64,000 bases of DNA from Mesorhizobium sp. B2-3-12 (GTDB lineage: Bacteria > Pseudomonadota > Alphaproteobacteria > Rhizobiales > Rhizobiaceae): positions 248,001-312,000 of the forward strand of contig NZ_VFVR01000008.1 in assembly GCF_006442205.1 (NCBI RefSeq), given 5' to 3'. The notes under the pieces are model-generated. The model did no database searches, was not told where the DNA came from, and worked only from the letters and a program-made list of their open reading frames with translations. Positions 49,717 to 57,829 of this stretch are shown here, one piece after another (the first letter of the stretch is position 1; each line of letters begins with the position of its first letter). The translations under genes were made by a program, and so were the position numbers.

Positions 49717-50505
49717 TCAGGTCTTCGCGCCGAGCTCCCGAAGGCGCTTGACCGCGGTCGGTGGCAAGGCCGGTGGGTTTGGTGCGCGCGATGCCTCGAC
49801 GAGAAGCTGGTCGCAGGCAGCCTCGGTCTCGCCGATCAGCCGCGCCATGAACTCGTCCTTGCCCAGACCTGGCGGAATGGGCGGCAGGAACCGCGCCTTT
49901 ATGGTGCCGGGATAGCGCAGGAATTTGCGGCGCGGCCAATAGAGGCCGGCGACATGGGCTACCGGAACCACCGGCACGCCAAGCTGCGCGTAGATCTCGA
50001 CGATGCCGTATTTGTAGGCCGGTTCGTCGCCAGGCGCCCGGCGCGTGCCTTCGGGATAGATGATCAGCTGGCGCGGGTTGCGCGCCATCTCTTCCCTGGT
50101 CGCGGCGACCACGGCTTTCAAGGCCTTGGAGCGGCTGCCGCGATGCACCGGGATCATCCGCATCTTCAGGATGTACCAGCCGAAGAACGGGATCCAGGTC
50201 AGCTCGCGCTTCAGGATGTAGAGCGGGTCCTGAAGGAAAGGAAAGAAGGCGATCGCGTCCCAGAATGACTGATGTTTCGGCGCCAGGATGAAGGACCCCT
50301 CGGGCAGGTTTTCCTGTCCGGTGATCTCGTTCTTCGTGCCGGCGATCTTGTCGTAGAGCCACATCGAAGTGCGCGACCAGAATTTCGGCACGAACCAGGC
50401 GCGGTGGCGCGGCGACAGGAAATAGTAGGGGGTCCAGAGGATCATCTGGACGATCAGATTGACGTAGAAGACGAAATTGAACGCCAGCGATCTGACATAG
50501 AGCAT
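49717..50505 (-). CDS. plsC: 1-acyl-sn-glycerol-3-phosphate acyltransferase
   Basis: Membrane-bound acyltransferase of 262 residues that makes phosphatidic acid. An N-terminal hydrophobic segment (VFYVNLIVQMILWTPYYFL) anchors it. The NHX4D-type box is APKHQSFWDA with the catalytic His and Asp, block III is IIYPEGTRRAPG, and a block IV-like VVPVAHVAG follows. Length and order are typical. Single gene. Confidence 0.93.
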   Translation of the reverse strand: MLYVRSLAFNFVFYVNLIVQMILWTPYYFLSPRHRAWFVPKFWSRTSMWLYDKIAGTKNEITGQENLPEGSFILAPKHQSFWDAIAFFPFLQDPLYILKRELTWIPFFGWYILKMRMIPVHRGSRSKALKAVVAATREEMARNPRQLIIYPEGTRRAPGDEPAYKYGIVEIYAQLGVPVVPVAHVAGLYWPRRKFLRYPGTIKARFLPPIPPGLGKDEFMARLIGETEAACDQLLVEASRAPNPPALPPTAVKRLRELGAKT

Positions 50506-50582
50506 GGGGGAGGTCCGGTGAGGAGGTGTGCGTTGGTTACACTAAGCGCGCAAAAAAAGGAAACGGTGCGATGCTGCCCATC

Positions 50583-51488
50583 CTACCAGGTCGCGCGAGC
50601 CAGGCGTTTCCTCAGGCGTGGGGCGGCAAAGTCGAGGAAGGCGCGCAGTTTCACCGGCAGCCGGCCCTGGCCCTCATGCACCAGGTTTACCGGCCAGGGC
50701 TCGGCTTCGAACTCCCTGAGCACGGAGCGCAGTGTTCCTGATCGTACTGCCGCGACGATCTGGTAGGAAAGCACCCGCGTCAATCCGACACCGTTGATCG
50801 CCGCATCGATCGCCGCCTCGGCGGTGTTGACCCTGAGCCTCGAGCGGACCGGCACGGCAAGATCAGCCCTGTCCACCGCGAAGGTCCAGGTGGCGGGTGA
50901 GCCAAGGCTTTCGAAGGCGATGCAGCTATGGGTCTCAAGATCTCCCGGGACCCGGGGAATGCCGTGCGCGGCCAGATAGGCCGGGCTTGCGCAGACGACA
51001 TGACCGATCGAGCCGACCCTGATGGCGACCATGCGCGAATCCGGCAGCCTGCCGATGCGAACGGCGAGGTCGATATGATCCTCGGCCAGCTGGCTTATCC
51101 TGTCGCCGAGCGTGAGGCGGATATCCACCAGGGGATAGGCGGCGAGGAATTCGGTGACGACCGGCAGCACGTGAAGGCGGCCGAAGACGATCGGCGCGGT
51201 GATGATCAGTTCTCCGGTCGGGGCGCTGTATTCGCCGCCGGCGGTGCGTTCGGCGTCGCCGACCTCGTCGAGAATGCGGCGGCAGGCCGCGAGATAGGCG
51301 TGGCCCGCGTCGGTCAGCGTCAGCCGCCGCGTCGTACGGTTCAACAGCCGGGTCTTCAGATGCCGCTCCAGTTCGGAGACTTTGCGGCTGACCGTTGCGA
51401 GCGGAACGCCCGAACGGCGTGCGGCAGCGGAAAGGCTGCCATCTTCCACCGCCGCGACGAAAAGGGACATGGCTTCGAGGCGATCCAT
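50583..51488 (-). CDS. LysR-type regulator
   Basis: Product of 301 residues. The winged helix-turn-helix is at 1-60 (DRLEAMSLFVAAVEDGSLSA, ATVSRKVSELERHLKTRLLNR); the C-terminal effector-binding domain has IDLAVRIGRLPDSRMVAIRVG typical of the CrgA/DsdC-like branch. Start 51488 is the conserved one; ATG 51530 is in frame but lies in the operator region. Divergent from the PNPOx-like gene, so it probably controls that gene, and the perfect inverted repeat TTGCGA-N15-TCGCAA between them is the likely site. Confidence 0.9.
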   Translation of the reverse strand: MDRLEAMSLFVAAVEDGSLSAAARRSGVPLATVSRKVSELERHLKTRLLNRTTRRLTLTDAGHAYLAACRRILDEVGDAERTAGGEYSAPTGELIITAPIVFGRLHVLPVVTEFLAAYPLVDIRLTLGDRISQLAEDHIDLAVRIGRLPDSRMVAIRVGSIGHVVCASPAYLAAHGIPRVPGDLETHSCIAFESLGSPATWTFAVDRADLAVPVRSRLRVNTAEAAIDAAINGVGLTRVLSYQIVAAVRSGTLRSVLREFEAEPWPVNLVHEGQGRLPVKLRAFLDFAAPRLRKRLARATW

Positions 51489-51515
51489 CGTTCTTCCGGA
51501 AAATGGAAGGGAGGG

Positions 51516-51542
51516 TTGCGAGTATGACATCTACATTCGCAA
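51516..51542. promoter_or_regulatory. Inverted repeat, candidate LysR operator
   Basis: TTGCGA (51516-51521), 15 bases, TCGCAA (51537-51542), in the 160-base gap between the LysR gene and the PNPOx-like gene. The partial copy TCGCAT at about 51554 may be an activation half-site. Confidence 0.5.
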
Positions 51543-51648
51543 TATGGAAGGTCGCATATGGGTGGGGTGCAAACGCCGCCAGTGGGCGAGCGATGATTCG
51601 CGCCGTCGGAGCTCGGGCTCCGGGGATGTCGCATGCCAGGAGGTTTCG

Positions 51649-52281
51649 ATGAACATGCACGCCTTTGCCAGCGATGTCGCCTTCACGCCGACGATCAAGG
51701 CGATCCAGGCGCGCAAGGGTTCGCGCCAGTCCTATGCCCGCGTCGAGGAGCGCGGCGGCTGGCAATCGGCGATCACACCGGACCTTGCCGCTTTCATCGA
51801 AATGCAGACCAGCGTCTTCCTGTCGACCGCCAATGGCGATGGTCAGCCCTATATCCAGCACCGTGGCGGGCCTGCCGGCTTTCTCAGGGTGCTGGATGAA
51901 AAGACGATCGGCTTCGCGGATTTTCTAGGCAATAAGCAGTTCATCACCCAGGGCAATCTGGCCGACAATCCGAGGGCCTTCCTGTTCCTGATCGATTATA
52001 TGACGCGCCAGCGCATCAAGATCTGGGGTACGGCCCGTGTCGTCGAGGATGACCCTGAGTTGACGGCGAGGCTGATGCCTCAGGACTACAGAGCGCGGCC
52101 CGAGCAGGTCATCCTGTTGACCGCCTCGGCCTGGGATGCCAATTGCCCGCAGCACATACCGCAGCGTTTCGAGGCAGCCGATGTGGCAGCGGCACTTGGC
52201 GAGCGCGACCGGCGCATTCAGCACCTCGAGCAGGAGATCGCACGTCTCAAGGGAATCTCGGGGGCTGCCGCCAAGGAATGA
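51649..52281 (+). CDS. Pyridoxamine 5'-phosphate oxidase-like flavin protein
   Basis: Product of 210 residues with the split-barrel FMN-binding fold: AFIEMQTSVFLSTANGDGQPYIQHRGGPAGFLRV, FADFLGNKQFITQGNLADNPRAFLF and IKIWGTARVVEDD. A C-terminal coiled coil (ERDRRIQHLEQEIARLKG) is added. It may be a flavin reductase or oxidoreductase of small molecules, not the PdxH of B6 synthesis. A perfect AGGAGG site is six bases before the ATG. Divergently transcribed from the LysR gene, which it is likely to depend on. Confidence 0.87.
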   Translation: MNMHAFASDVAFTPTIKAIQARKGSRQSYARVEERGGWQSAITPDLAAFIEMQTSVFLSTANGDGQPYIQHRGGPAGFLRVLDEKTIGFADFLGNKQFITQGNLADNPRAFLFLIDYMTRQRIKIWGTARVVEDDPELTARLMPQDYRARPEQVILLTASAWDANCPQHIPQRFEAADVAAALGERDRRIQHLEQEIARLKGISGAAAKE

Positions 52282-52288
52282 CGCGGGA

Positions 52289-53014
52289 TCAGCCGCCGGC
52301 CGCGGTTTCGGCCAGCGCGATGCCGTCGGGCGTCGGCTTCACCGGCACGATGCCACGTGCCAGCGCCAGCAGATATTTGGTGTATTCGGTGAACAGCACG
52401 CGCAACGCCTGCGGCTTGGTCAGCCAGCCGCCATTGTCGAGGTTGGAATTGACCACCGGATAGGGCTCCAGCTTGGCACCATGCAGCAGTCGGCCCATCT
52501 CCAGCAGGCTGCGCGGCATGTGATAGTTGTTGGTGACGAGGATCACCGTGCCATAGGCATGGTTTTCCACCCATTTGGCGCTTTCCTCGGCATTGCCGAT
52601 CGTGTCGAGCGCAGCGCGATCGATGTCGACGCAGCAGGAAAACAGCTTCTTGTCGCCGCCGGTCGCCGCCTGAAGCTGGCGGCGGCTGGCGGAGGGATGC
52701 ACACCGCTGATCAAGAGCCGCGCGCCCTTGCCGGACGCCAGCAGCTCCATCGCGGCGTCGAGGCGCGATTGCCCGCCGGTGAGCACGATGATGGCATCGG
52801 CCTTGGCCGGATTGGCAGGCGTGGCCAGATGGCTGACCTTGTTGGCGAACCAGCCAAAGCCACCGGCAAACAAGGTCGCGAGAATGAGGAGTGACAGAGC
52901 GGACATCCGCAGAGCGGTCTTTAAACGGCTAATCCGGGGGTGGCCGCGCCAACGGGCAACCACCACTGGCATCTGTCCAGCCGTTCCGGTCGAATCCCGC
53001 ACGTCCATGACCAT
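52289..53014 (-). CDS. YdcF/ElyC-type DUF218 membrane protein
   Basis: Product of 241 residues. An N-terminal membrane helix (ALRMSALSLLILATLFAGGFGWF) is followed by the DUF218 domain: ADAIIVLTGGQSRLDAAMELL, GARLLISGVHPSASR, and VILVTNNYHMPRSLLEM. Relatives (SanA, ElyC) affect envelope integrity or undecaprenyl phosphate metabolism. Two in-domain cysteines (KLFSCCVDID) are typical of the rhizobial version. It follows ftsX on the same strand after 119 bases, which fits a cell envelope role. Confidence 0.87.
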   Translation of the reverse strand: MVMDVRDSTGTAGQMPVVVARWRGHPRISRLKTALRMSALSLLILATLFAGGFGWFANKVSHLATPANPAKADAIIVLTGGQSRLDAAMELLASGKGARLLISGVHPSASRRQLQAATGGDKKLFSCCVDIDRAALDTIGNAEESAKWVENHAYGTVILVTNNYHMPRSLLEMGRLLHGAKLEPYPVVNSNLDNGGWLTKPQALRVLFTEYTKYLLALARGIVPVKPTPDGIALAETAAGG

Positions 53015-53133
53015 ATGGTTAATCCCGAAATACGGCCTTTGATAGGTGAAAGATGCACTTTGCGTTACGCGAATTCTCCATCCGTGATCGCCCCCTTTTC
53101 ATCGACGCCGTCTAAGCAAGAACGTATCTCTTT

Positions 53134-54120
53134 TCATGCGTCGGGCTGGCGAACGTCGATGTCGCTGAGATAGGCGACGACCGTGGCGTGCGAGGTCGCC
53201 GCCGTCAGCGCGCCGATCACCAGCACCATCAGGACGACACCCGCGTAACCCGCCGAGCCGATGGCGAAATTGCCGAACAAAGCCGTTGCCTGATCGGCCT
53301 GCGGCGTTGCCATGTTGCGCGACGACCACCAGGAAAACACGATGAAGACGAGCACCGCCGCAGCGCCGCCGGCGGCCGCGCCCTTCATGCCGGTGACCAG
53401 GAAATGGCGGCGGAATTCGCGCGCGATGAAGGCCGCCTCGGCGCCGACGAAATGCAGCACCTCGATGATGTGGCCATTGCCGGCCATGGCGCCACGGGTC
53501 GCGAACACCACCGTCAGCACGGTCGCCGATAGCATCAGGGCCAGAACGGCGATGCCTATGGTCACCGTGGTGCGGGCCATGGCGACCAGCCGGTCGACCC
53601 AGGTGCGGTGGTCGTCGAGCGATGCGCTCGGCAGTTTCGGCGTGATCGCGGCGCGCATGGCGGCGAAGTCGGGCGGACTGGTCTCGTCGATGGTGACGAT
53701 GATCAGCCGCGGCACCGGCAGGTCGTCGATGTTGAGGCCCGAACCCAGCCACGGCTCCAGCAGCCTTGCGGTCGCTTCGCGGTCGATGATCCGGGTCGAC
53801 TTCACGCCGGGAAATTCGCCGGCGATCCGCGAGGCCTGGGTAAGGGCCGCCTCCATGTCGAGTCCGTCGGCCGGCTTGATCTGGATCGTCGCCTCGCGCG
53901 AAATCTGGTTCTCCCAGACCGAGGCTGTGTCGCGTACCAGCGTCACGGCGCCGAAGGTCAGGCAGGACAGGAAGGTCATGATGGCGATGACCAGCACCAA
54001 AGCGCGACCGGCAATGTTCTGCGCCGGCACGATCGGCGCCATCTTGCGTTGTGCGCGCGGCCTCGCCTCGACCGCCTCGGCATCCTGCTCCTCGAAATGG
54101 TCCGCCGATAGGTCAGTCAT
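53134..54120 (-). CDS. ftsX: Cell division protein FtsX
   Basis: Inner-membrane permease-like partner of FtsE, 328 residues, four helices: one near 38-62, then three in the C-terminal half (about 190-215, 240-262, 285-312). The extracellular loop between the first two (about 70-185) holds IIDREATARLLEPWLGSGLNIDDLPVPRLI, the usual effector region that activates peptidoglycan hydrolases. Start overlaps the ftsE end by eight bases, giving coupled translation. Length is typical of alphaproteobacteria. Confidence 0.93.
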   Translation of the reverse strand: MTDLSADHFEEQDAEAVEARPRAQRKMAPIVPAQNIAGRALVLVIAIMTFLSCLTFGAVTLVRDTASVWENQISREATIQIKPADGLDMEAALTQASRIAGEFPGVKSTRIIDREATARLLEPWLGSGLNIDDLPVPRLIIVTIDETSPPDFAAMRAAITPKLPSASLDDHRTWVDRLVAMARTTVTIGIAVLALMLSATVLTVVFATRGAMAGNGHIIEVLHFVGAEAAFIAREFRRHFLVTGMKGAAAGGAAAVLVFIVFSWWSSRNMATPQADQATALFGNFAIGSAGYAGVVLMVLVIGALTAATSHATVVAYLSDIDVRQPDA

Positions 54121-54772
54121 AGGTATCCAGCCTTCCGCCGGCCAGAATCATGCGGCGCGCGTCGACCTGTTCCATCAGGCCGAGGTCGTGAGTAGCGATC
54201 ACCACCGCGGTGCCGAGGCGATTGAGCTCGATGAACAGCCTGAGCAGGCGCCGCGCCAGCGGCGGATCAACATTGCCGGTCGGTTCGTCGGCAAGCAGGA
54301 TTTCGGGCTGCTCGATCAGGGCGCGGGCGATCGCGGCGCGCTGCTTCTCGCCGCCCGACAGCACCGGCGGCAGCACATGCATGCGCTCGCCCAGCCCCAC
54401 CCATTTCAACAGCTCGGTGACGTCGGTGCGGTAGCTCGCTTCCTCGCGCCCGCGCACGCGCAGCGGCAGCGCGACGTTTTCGTAGGTTGTCATGTGGTCG
54501 AGCAGGCGAAAATCCTGGAACACCACGCCGATGCGGCGGCGCAGGTGCGGCAGTTCGGTGCGTGAGATGCGCGAGCGGTCCTTGCCGAAGATGGTGATCA
54601 GCCCGCGCGTCGGCTTCAGCGACATGAACAAAAGGCGCAGCAACGTCGACTTGCCGGCGCCCGAAGGCCCGCTCAGGAACTGGAAGGAGCGCTCCGGTAT
54701 GTGCAGGGAGATGTCGCGGAGGATTTCCGGACCCATGCCATAGCGGAGGCCGACATTTTCGAAGCGAATCAA
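54113..54772 (-). CDS. ftsE: Cell division ATP-binding protein FtsE
   Basis: ABC-type ATPase of 219 residues acting with FtsX at the septum. Walker A GPSGAGKST at 35-43, Q-loop VVFQDFRLLDHMTTYENVALPL, signature LSGGEKQRAAIARALI and Walker B ILLADEPTGNVD are complete, then an H-loop VIATHD. FtsEX transmits ATP hydrolysis to cell-wall hydrolases. First gene of the ftsEX operon and preceded by a CtrA-type box. Confidence 0.95.
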   Translation of the reverse strand: MIRFENVGLRYGMGPEILRDISLHIPERSFQFLSGPSGAGKSTLLRLLFMSLKPTRGLITIFGKDRSRISRTELPHLRRRIGVVFQDFRLLDHMTTYENVALPLRVRGREEASYRTDVTELLKWVGLGERMHVLPPVLSGGEKQRAAIARALIEQPEILLADEPTGNVDPPLARRLLRLFIELNRLGTAVVIATHDLGLMEQVDARRMILAGGRLDTYD

Positions 54773-54842
54773 TTTCGACGACCTGAGATTCCGGGTGGCG
54801 GCGAGCCAGCCTGTTCTGGAAAAAGACCATCGGCCCGCATGG

Positions 54843-54858
54843 TTAACCGGCGGTTAAT
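54843..54858 (-). promoter_or_regulatory. CtrA-type binding box upstream of ftsE
   Basis: On the minus strand TTAA, seven bases (CCGCCGG), TTAAC: a perfect match to the CtrA consensus TTAA-N7-TTAAC, 70 bases before the ftsE start and reading toward it. Cell-cycle control of ftsEX would be expected in Rhizobiales. Confidence 0.6.
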
Positions 54859-54965
54859 TCCTGGGTTGTTTCGGCTCGTCACGAGGGCTCCGGTGGGGAA
54901 GCGTTAACCATTTGTGTTTACGCAAAAGAAACGAAAAGCGAACGTGCTGCAATGCTGGGGCCATC

Positions 54966-55607
54966 ATGGCTGAGGAACGAACCGCGCGCCCGGTTTCCGG
55001 CGAAATCATGACCGAACCGCCCGCAATTGCCATGGCGGAGCGGATCGTGCGCGGTCCGGCGGCCGATGTCATCGATGCGGACTACGTCGTCATGTCGCGG
55101 CCCGTCCCACCGGTGGAAAACGCTTCGCCCCCGCCGCGCCTGATTGTCACCCCGCCCATCGAGGGCATGGACATGCTGCGCAAGCCGGAAGCGCCGGCGG
55201 AGAGGCCGCCGGCCTCGCGCGGCGGTCCGATCTTCTGGATCGCCGGCGTCGGTGCCGCCCTTGCCGCCTTCTGGGTCTCGGGCGGCCATGCGCTGATGCG
55301 CCAGGCGCCGTTCCTCGGCGGCGCGCAAGCGTCGGCGCTGACCATTTCAGGCGTCACCTCCCGCGTCGACGCCTCGGGCCCTAAGCCGGTGCTGTTCGTC
55401 GATGGCGAGGCCGCCAATGACGGAACGGGCCTCGCGACCATGCCGCCGCTCGAAATCCGGGTGACGGGCAATGACGGGCAAACAATCCGCTATACGTTGG
55501 GGACATCCGGCCGTTCGCTGGCATCGGGCGAAAGATTCGGCTTTGCCAGCCGGCTCGACGTGCCTAAGAACGGGGTCAAGACCGTTTTGGTCACTTTCGC
55601 CGAGTAG
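54966..55607 (+). CDS. Membrane-anchored protein with FxLYD-like domain
   Basis: Product of 213 residues. A disordered N-terminus (1-80, Pro/Glu-rich) is followed by one membrane helix (PIFWIAGVGAALAAFWVSGG) and a C-terminal beta domain (ALTISGVTSRVDASGPKPVLFVDGEAAND...). Rhizobial relatives by ftsE carry an N-terminal MJ0042-type zinc ribbon in front of the same DUF3426/FxLYD-like arrangement; no cysteines are seen here, so the ribbon is absent or lost. Function unknown. Divergent from ftsE with the CtrA box between; followed by hpt after 23 bases. Confidence 0.75.
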   Translation: MAEERTARPVSGEIMTEPPAIAMAERIVRGPAADVIDADYVVMSRPVPPVENASPPPRLIVTPPIEGMDMLRKPEAPAERPPASRGGPIFWIAGVGAALAAFWVSGGHALMRQAPFLGGAQASALTISGVTSRVDASGPKPVLFVDGEAANDGTGLATMPPLEIRVTGNDGQTIRYTLGTSGRSLASGERFGFASRLDVPKNGVKTVLVTFAE

Positions 55608-55630
55608 GCGACCACTGGGGAAGACCAGCA

Positions 55631-56173
55631 ATGCCCATCGTACGCGACAAGGACATCGAAGTCCTGTTTTCCGCGTCGGCGATCGCGCGCCGCAATCTCG
55701 AACTCGCCAAGGAGATCGCCGAACACGATTACCATGATCTGCTGGTGATTTCGGTGCTGAAAGGCTCGTTCATCTTCGCCGCCGATCTGATCCGCGCCAT
55801 GCACGATGTCGGCTTGTCGCCGGAAGTCGAGTTCATCTTCATCTCCAGCTATGGCGCCGGCACCACCAGCGGCGAGGTGAGGGTGCTGCGCGACATCGAC
55901 AACGAGGTTGCCGGCCGTGATGTGCTGTTGATCGACGACATCCTCGAATCGGGCAAGACGCTGAGCTTCACCCGCGACCTGATGCTGTCGCGCGGCGCGA
56001 AAAGCTGCTCCATCGCCGTGCTGCTCGACAAGCGCATGCGCCGCCAGACCGCGCTCAACGCCGACTATGTCGGCTTCGACTGCCCCGACTATTTCGTCGT
56101 CGGCTACGGCATGGACGTCGCGCACGCCTTTCGGGAATTGCCGTTCGTGGGTGTCGTGAAAGGCGATGTGTGA
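55631..56173 (+). CDS. hpt: Hypoxanthine phosphoribosyltransferase
   Basis: Cytosolic purine salvage enzyme of 180 residues. LKGSFIFAADLIRAM is the 5'-phosphate loop, VEFIFISSYG and DVLLIDDILESGKTLSF is the PRPP motif with its two aspartates, and FDCPDYFVVGYGMD the C-terminal substrate loop. Length and order are typical. It is followed by the receiver gene cpdR after 119 bases. Confidence 0.95.
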   Translation: MPIVRDKDIEVLFSASAIARRNLELAKEIAEHDYHDLLVISVLKGSFIFAADLIRAMHDVGLSPEVEFIFISSYGAGTTSGEVRVLRDIDNEVAGRDVLLIDDILESGKTLSFTRDLMLSRGAKSCSIAVLLDKRMRRQTALNADYVGFDCPDYFVVGYGMDVAHAFRELPFVGVVKGDV

Positions 56174-56292
56174 GGCCAGCACTCCGCACCGGTGAATGCT
56201 GAAAAAGGCCTTAACGGCTTCAGGAAAATTAGCCTGGCCTGGCGCCCCGGTTTTCAGGAAAAGTCAACTTTTGGCCGCCAAATATGCCGGCC

Positions 56293-56664
56293 ATGGCAAA
56301 GCTTCTGATCGTCGAGGACGATGAGTCCGTCCGTACCCTCGCAGCCCGCGCGCTCGAACGCGCCGGCCACGCAATCGATATCGCCGCCGACGGCGCCCAG
56401 GGGCTTTCGCTGATCCGGGCCGCGAACGGCGGATACGATCTCGTCGTCTCCGATATCCGCATGCCCGAGATGGACGGCATCGAGATGGCGATTGCGGCCG
56501 CGGCACTTTTCCCGGCGATGAAGATCATGCTGATGACCGGCTATGCCGACCAGCGCGAGCGCGCCGAGGAGTTGAACGGAATCATCCTCGATGTCGTGCA
56601 AAAACCCTTCACGCTGGCCGAGATCCGTTCGCGTGTCGAGCAGGCACTGATCTGCTTCGCCTGA
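56293..56664 (+). CDS. cpdR: Response regulator CpdR (single receiver domain)
   Basis: Receiver-only protein of 123 residues that controls ClpXP-dependent proteolysis of cell-cycle regulators in its unphosphorylated state. Acidic pair in LIVEDDESV, phospho-acceptor Asp54 in VSDIRMPEMDG, the T/S site in LMTGYAD, and the switch lysine in VVQKPF. The GYADQRERAEEL segment is typical of CpdR. Start 56293 gives the conserved MAKLLIVED; 56284 is also in frame. With the CtrA box it makes this a cell-cycle neighbourhood. Confidence 0.9.
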   Translation: MAKLLIVEDDESVRTLAARALERAGHAIDIAADGAQGLSLIRAANGGYDLVVSDIRMPEMDGIEMAIAAAALFPAMKIMLMTGYADQRERAEELNGIILDVVQKPFTLAEIRSRVEQALICFA

Positions 56665-57612
56665 TCAGGCCGGATCCCTGGCGACAAGCACGGGTGCCGC
56701 GCTCCCGCGCCGCCCAGTGTTGAGCGCCAGCAGACCGGCGCCGATGATGAGGGCCGCACCCATCACCGTCGTCGACCTGGGCACCTCGGCAAAGAAGAGG
56801 AAGCCCCACAACGGTGACCACAGGATGCCGGTATATTCGAAAGTGGCGACGCGGTTGGCCGGCGCCAGCCGGTAGCCCTGCGAGAGCAGGATCATGCCCG
56901 CGGAGGCGACGAAACCGCACGCTGCCATCTTCAGGAAATCCGGCGGTGTCGGCCAGATCCACGGCCTCACCAGGAATTCGAGGCTGGGGTGGACGGCGTG
57001 AGTTATGCCGGCAAGATGGAACGAGCCGGCGACCACGGCGGCGCCGACGAGATAGGCGCCGTTCTGGTAGAAGGCCATGACGGTGGACGATTCGGTGTCG
57101 CCGATCTTGCGGGCCATCAATTGCGAGAAGCCGTAGAGCGCCGCCGAGCCCAGCGACAGCAAGGCCGCCCAATCGAACAGCCCGGCGCCTGGACGCACCA
57201 TCACGACCACACCCAACAGTCCAATCAGCACGGTCGCCAGCGTCCGCCAGGAGACGTGTTCGCCGAGATACGGCCCGGCAAGTGCCATGATGAACAACGG
57301 CGCCATGAAATAGAGCGCCACGGCGTCGGCCAGCGGCAGGGCGGCGATGGCCAGGTAATACACCGTGTAGGAGGTGAACTGGATGAAGGCGCGTATCGTC
57401 AGCAGGCCGAAGCGCCGCGACAGGATGGCCCGCAGCCCGACGTCGGCGTGGACGAGAAGGATCAGGATCGGCAAGGCGACGATCGAACGGATCGCCATCA
57501 CCTCGGTCACCGGATAGCCGCTCGACACGGCTTTGACCAGCGGATCCTGCAGCGAGAACACCAGCACGCCCAGGCACAGGCTCAGGACGCCGCGCACCAT
57601 CCTATTCTGCAT
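56665..57612 (-). CDS. EamA-type DMT transporter
   Basis: Inner-membrane protein of 315 residues with ten helices in two EamA repeats. Landmarks: LVFSLQDPLVKAVSSGYPVTEVMAIRSI in repeat 1 and ALYGFSQLMARKIGDTES with SAGMILLSQGYRLAPANRVATFEYTGILW in repeat 2. RhaT/SAM-type DMT subgroup. Start 57612 has GGGAG upstream; the open frame to 58203 overlaps the LysR gene and is ignored. Divergent from the LysR gene, so it is a likely target. Convergent with cpdR. Confidence 0.85.
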   Translation of the reverse strand: MQNRMVRGVLSLCLGVLVFSLQDPLVKAVSSGYPVTEVMAIRSIVALPILILLVHADVGLRAILSRRFGLLTIRAFIQFTSYTVYYLAIAALPLADAVALYFMAPLFIMALAGPYLGEHVSWRTLATVLIGLLGVVVMVRPGAGLFDWAALLSLGSAALYGFSQLMARKIGDTESSTVMAFYQNGAYLVGAAVVAGSFHLAGITHAVHPSLEFLVRPWIWPTPPDFLKMAACGFVASAGMILLSQGYRLAPANRVATFEYTGILWSPLWGFLFFAEVPRSTTVMGAALIIGAGLLALNTGRRGSAAPVLVARDPA

Positions 57613-57738
57613 GCGTTCAGGCTCCCGTGCGTACGATCCGGCGACCGTCCAGATCAAAAAGAACCCGCCACCGTTTCGGGTAGCGGGCACGAGTGAGGAC
57701 TCTTTGATTGGTCCGCGGCCGATTTCGCGGTCGCATAT

Positions 57739-57765
57739 CCAGTGGGTGCGGCAACTATCCACTGG
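57739..57765. promoter_or_regulatory. Inverted repeat, candidate LysR operator
   Basis: CCAGTGG (57739-57745), 13 bases, CCACTGG (57759-57765), located 3 bases before a TTGACA promoter box of the LysR gene and facing the DMT exporter on the other side. Confidence 0.55.
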
Positions 57766-57768
57766 CGT

Positions 57769-57797
57769 TTGACATGTTGCAAACGAATTGGAATGAT
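57769..57797 (+). promoter_or_regulatory. Promoter of the LysR gene
   Basis: TTGACA (57769-57774), 17 bases, AATGAT (57792-57797): perfect -35 and a fair -10. The adjacent inverted repeat suggests autoregulation. Confidence 0.55.
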
Positions 57798-57829
57798 GCC
57801 AGCAATCAGATTTTCTTATGGCGGATTCC

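Noticed and set aside
54903..54919. Second CtrA-like site (TTAACC...TTTA) upstream of ftsE
   Set aside because: Spacing is eight bases and the second half is TTTA, a poor fit compared with the perfect box at 54843.
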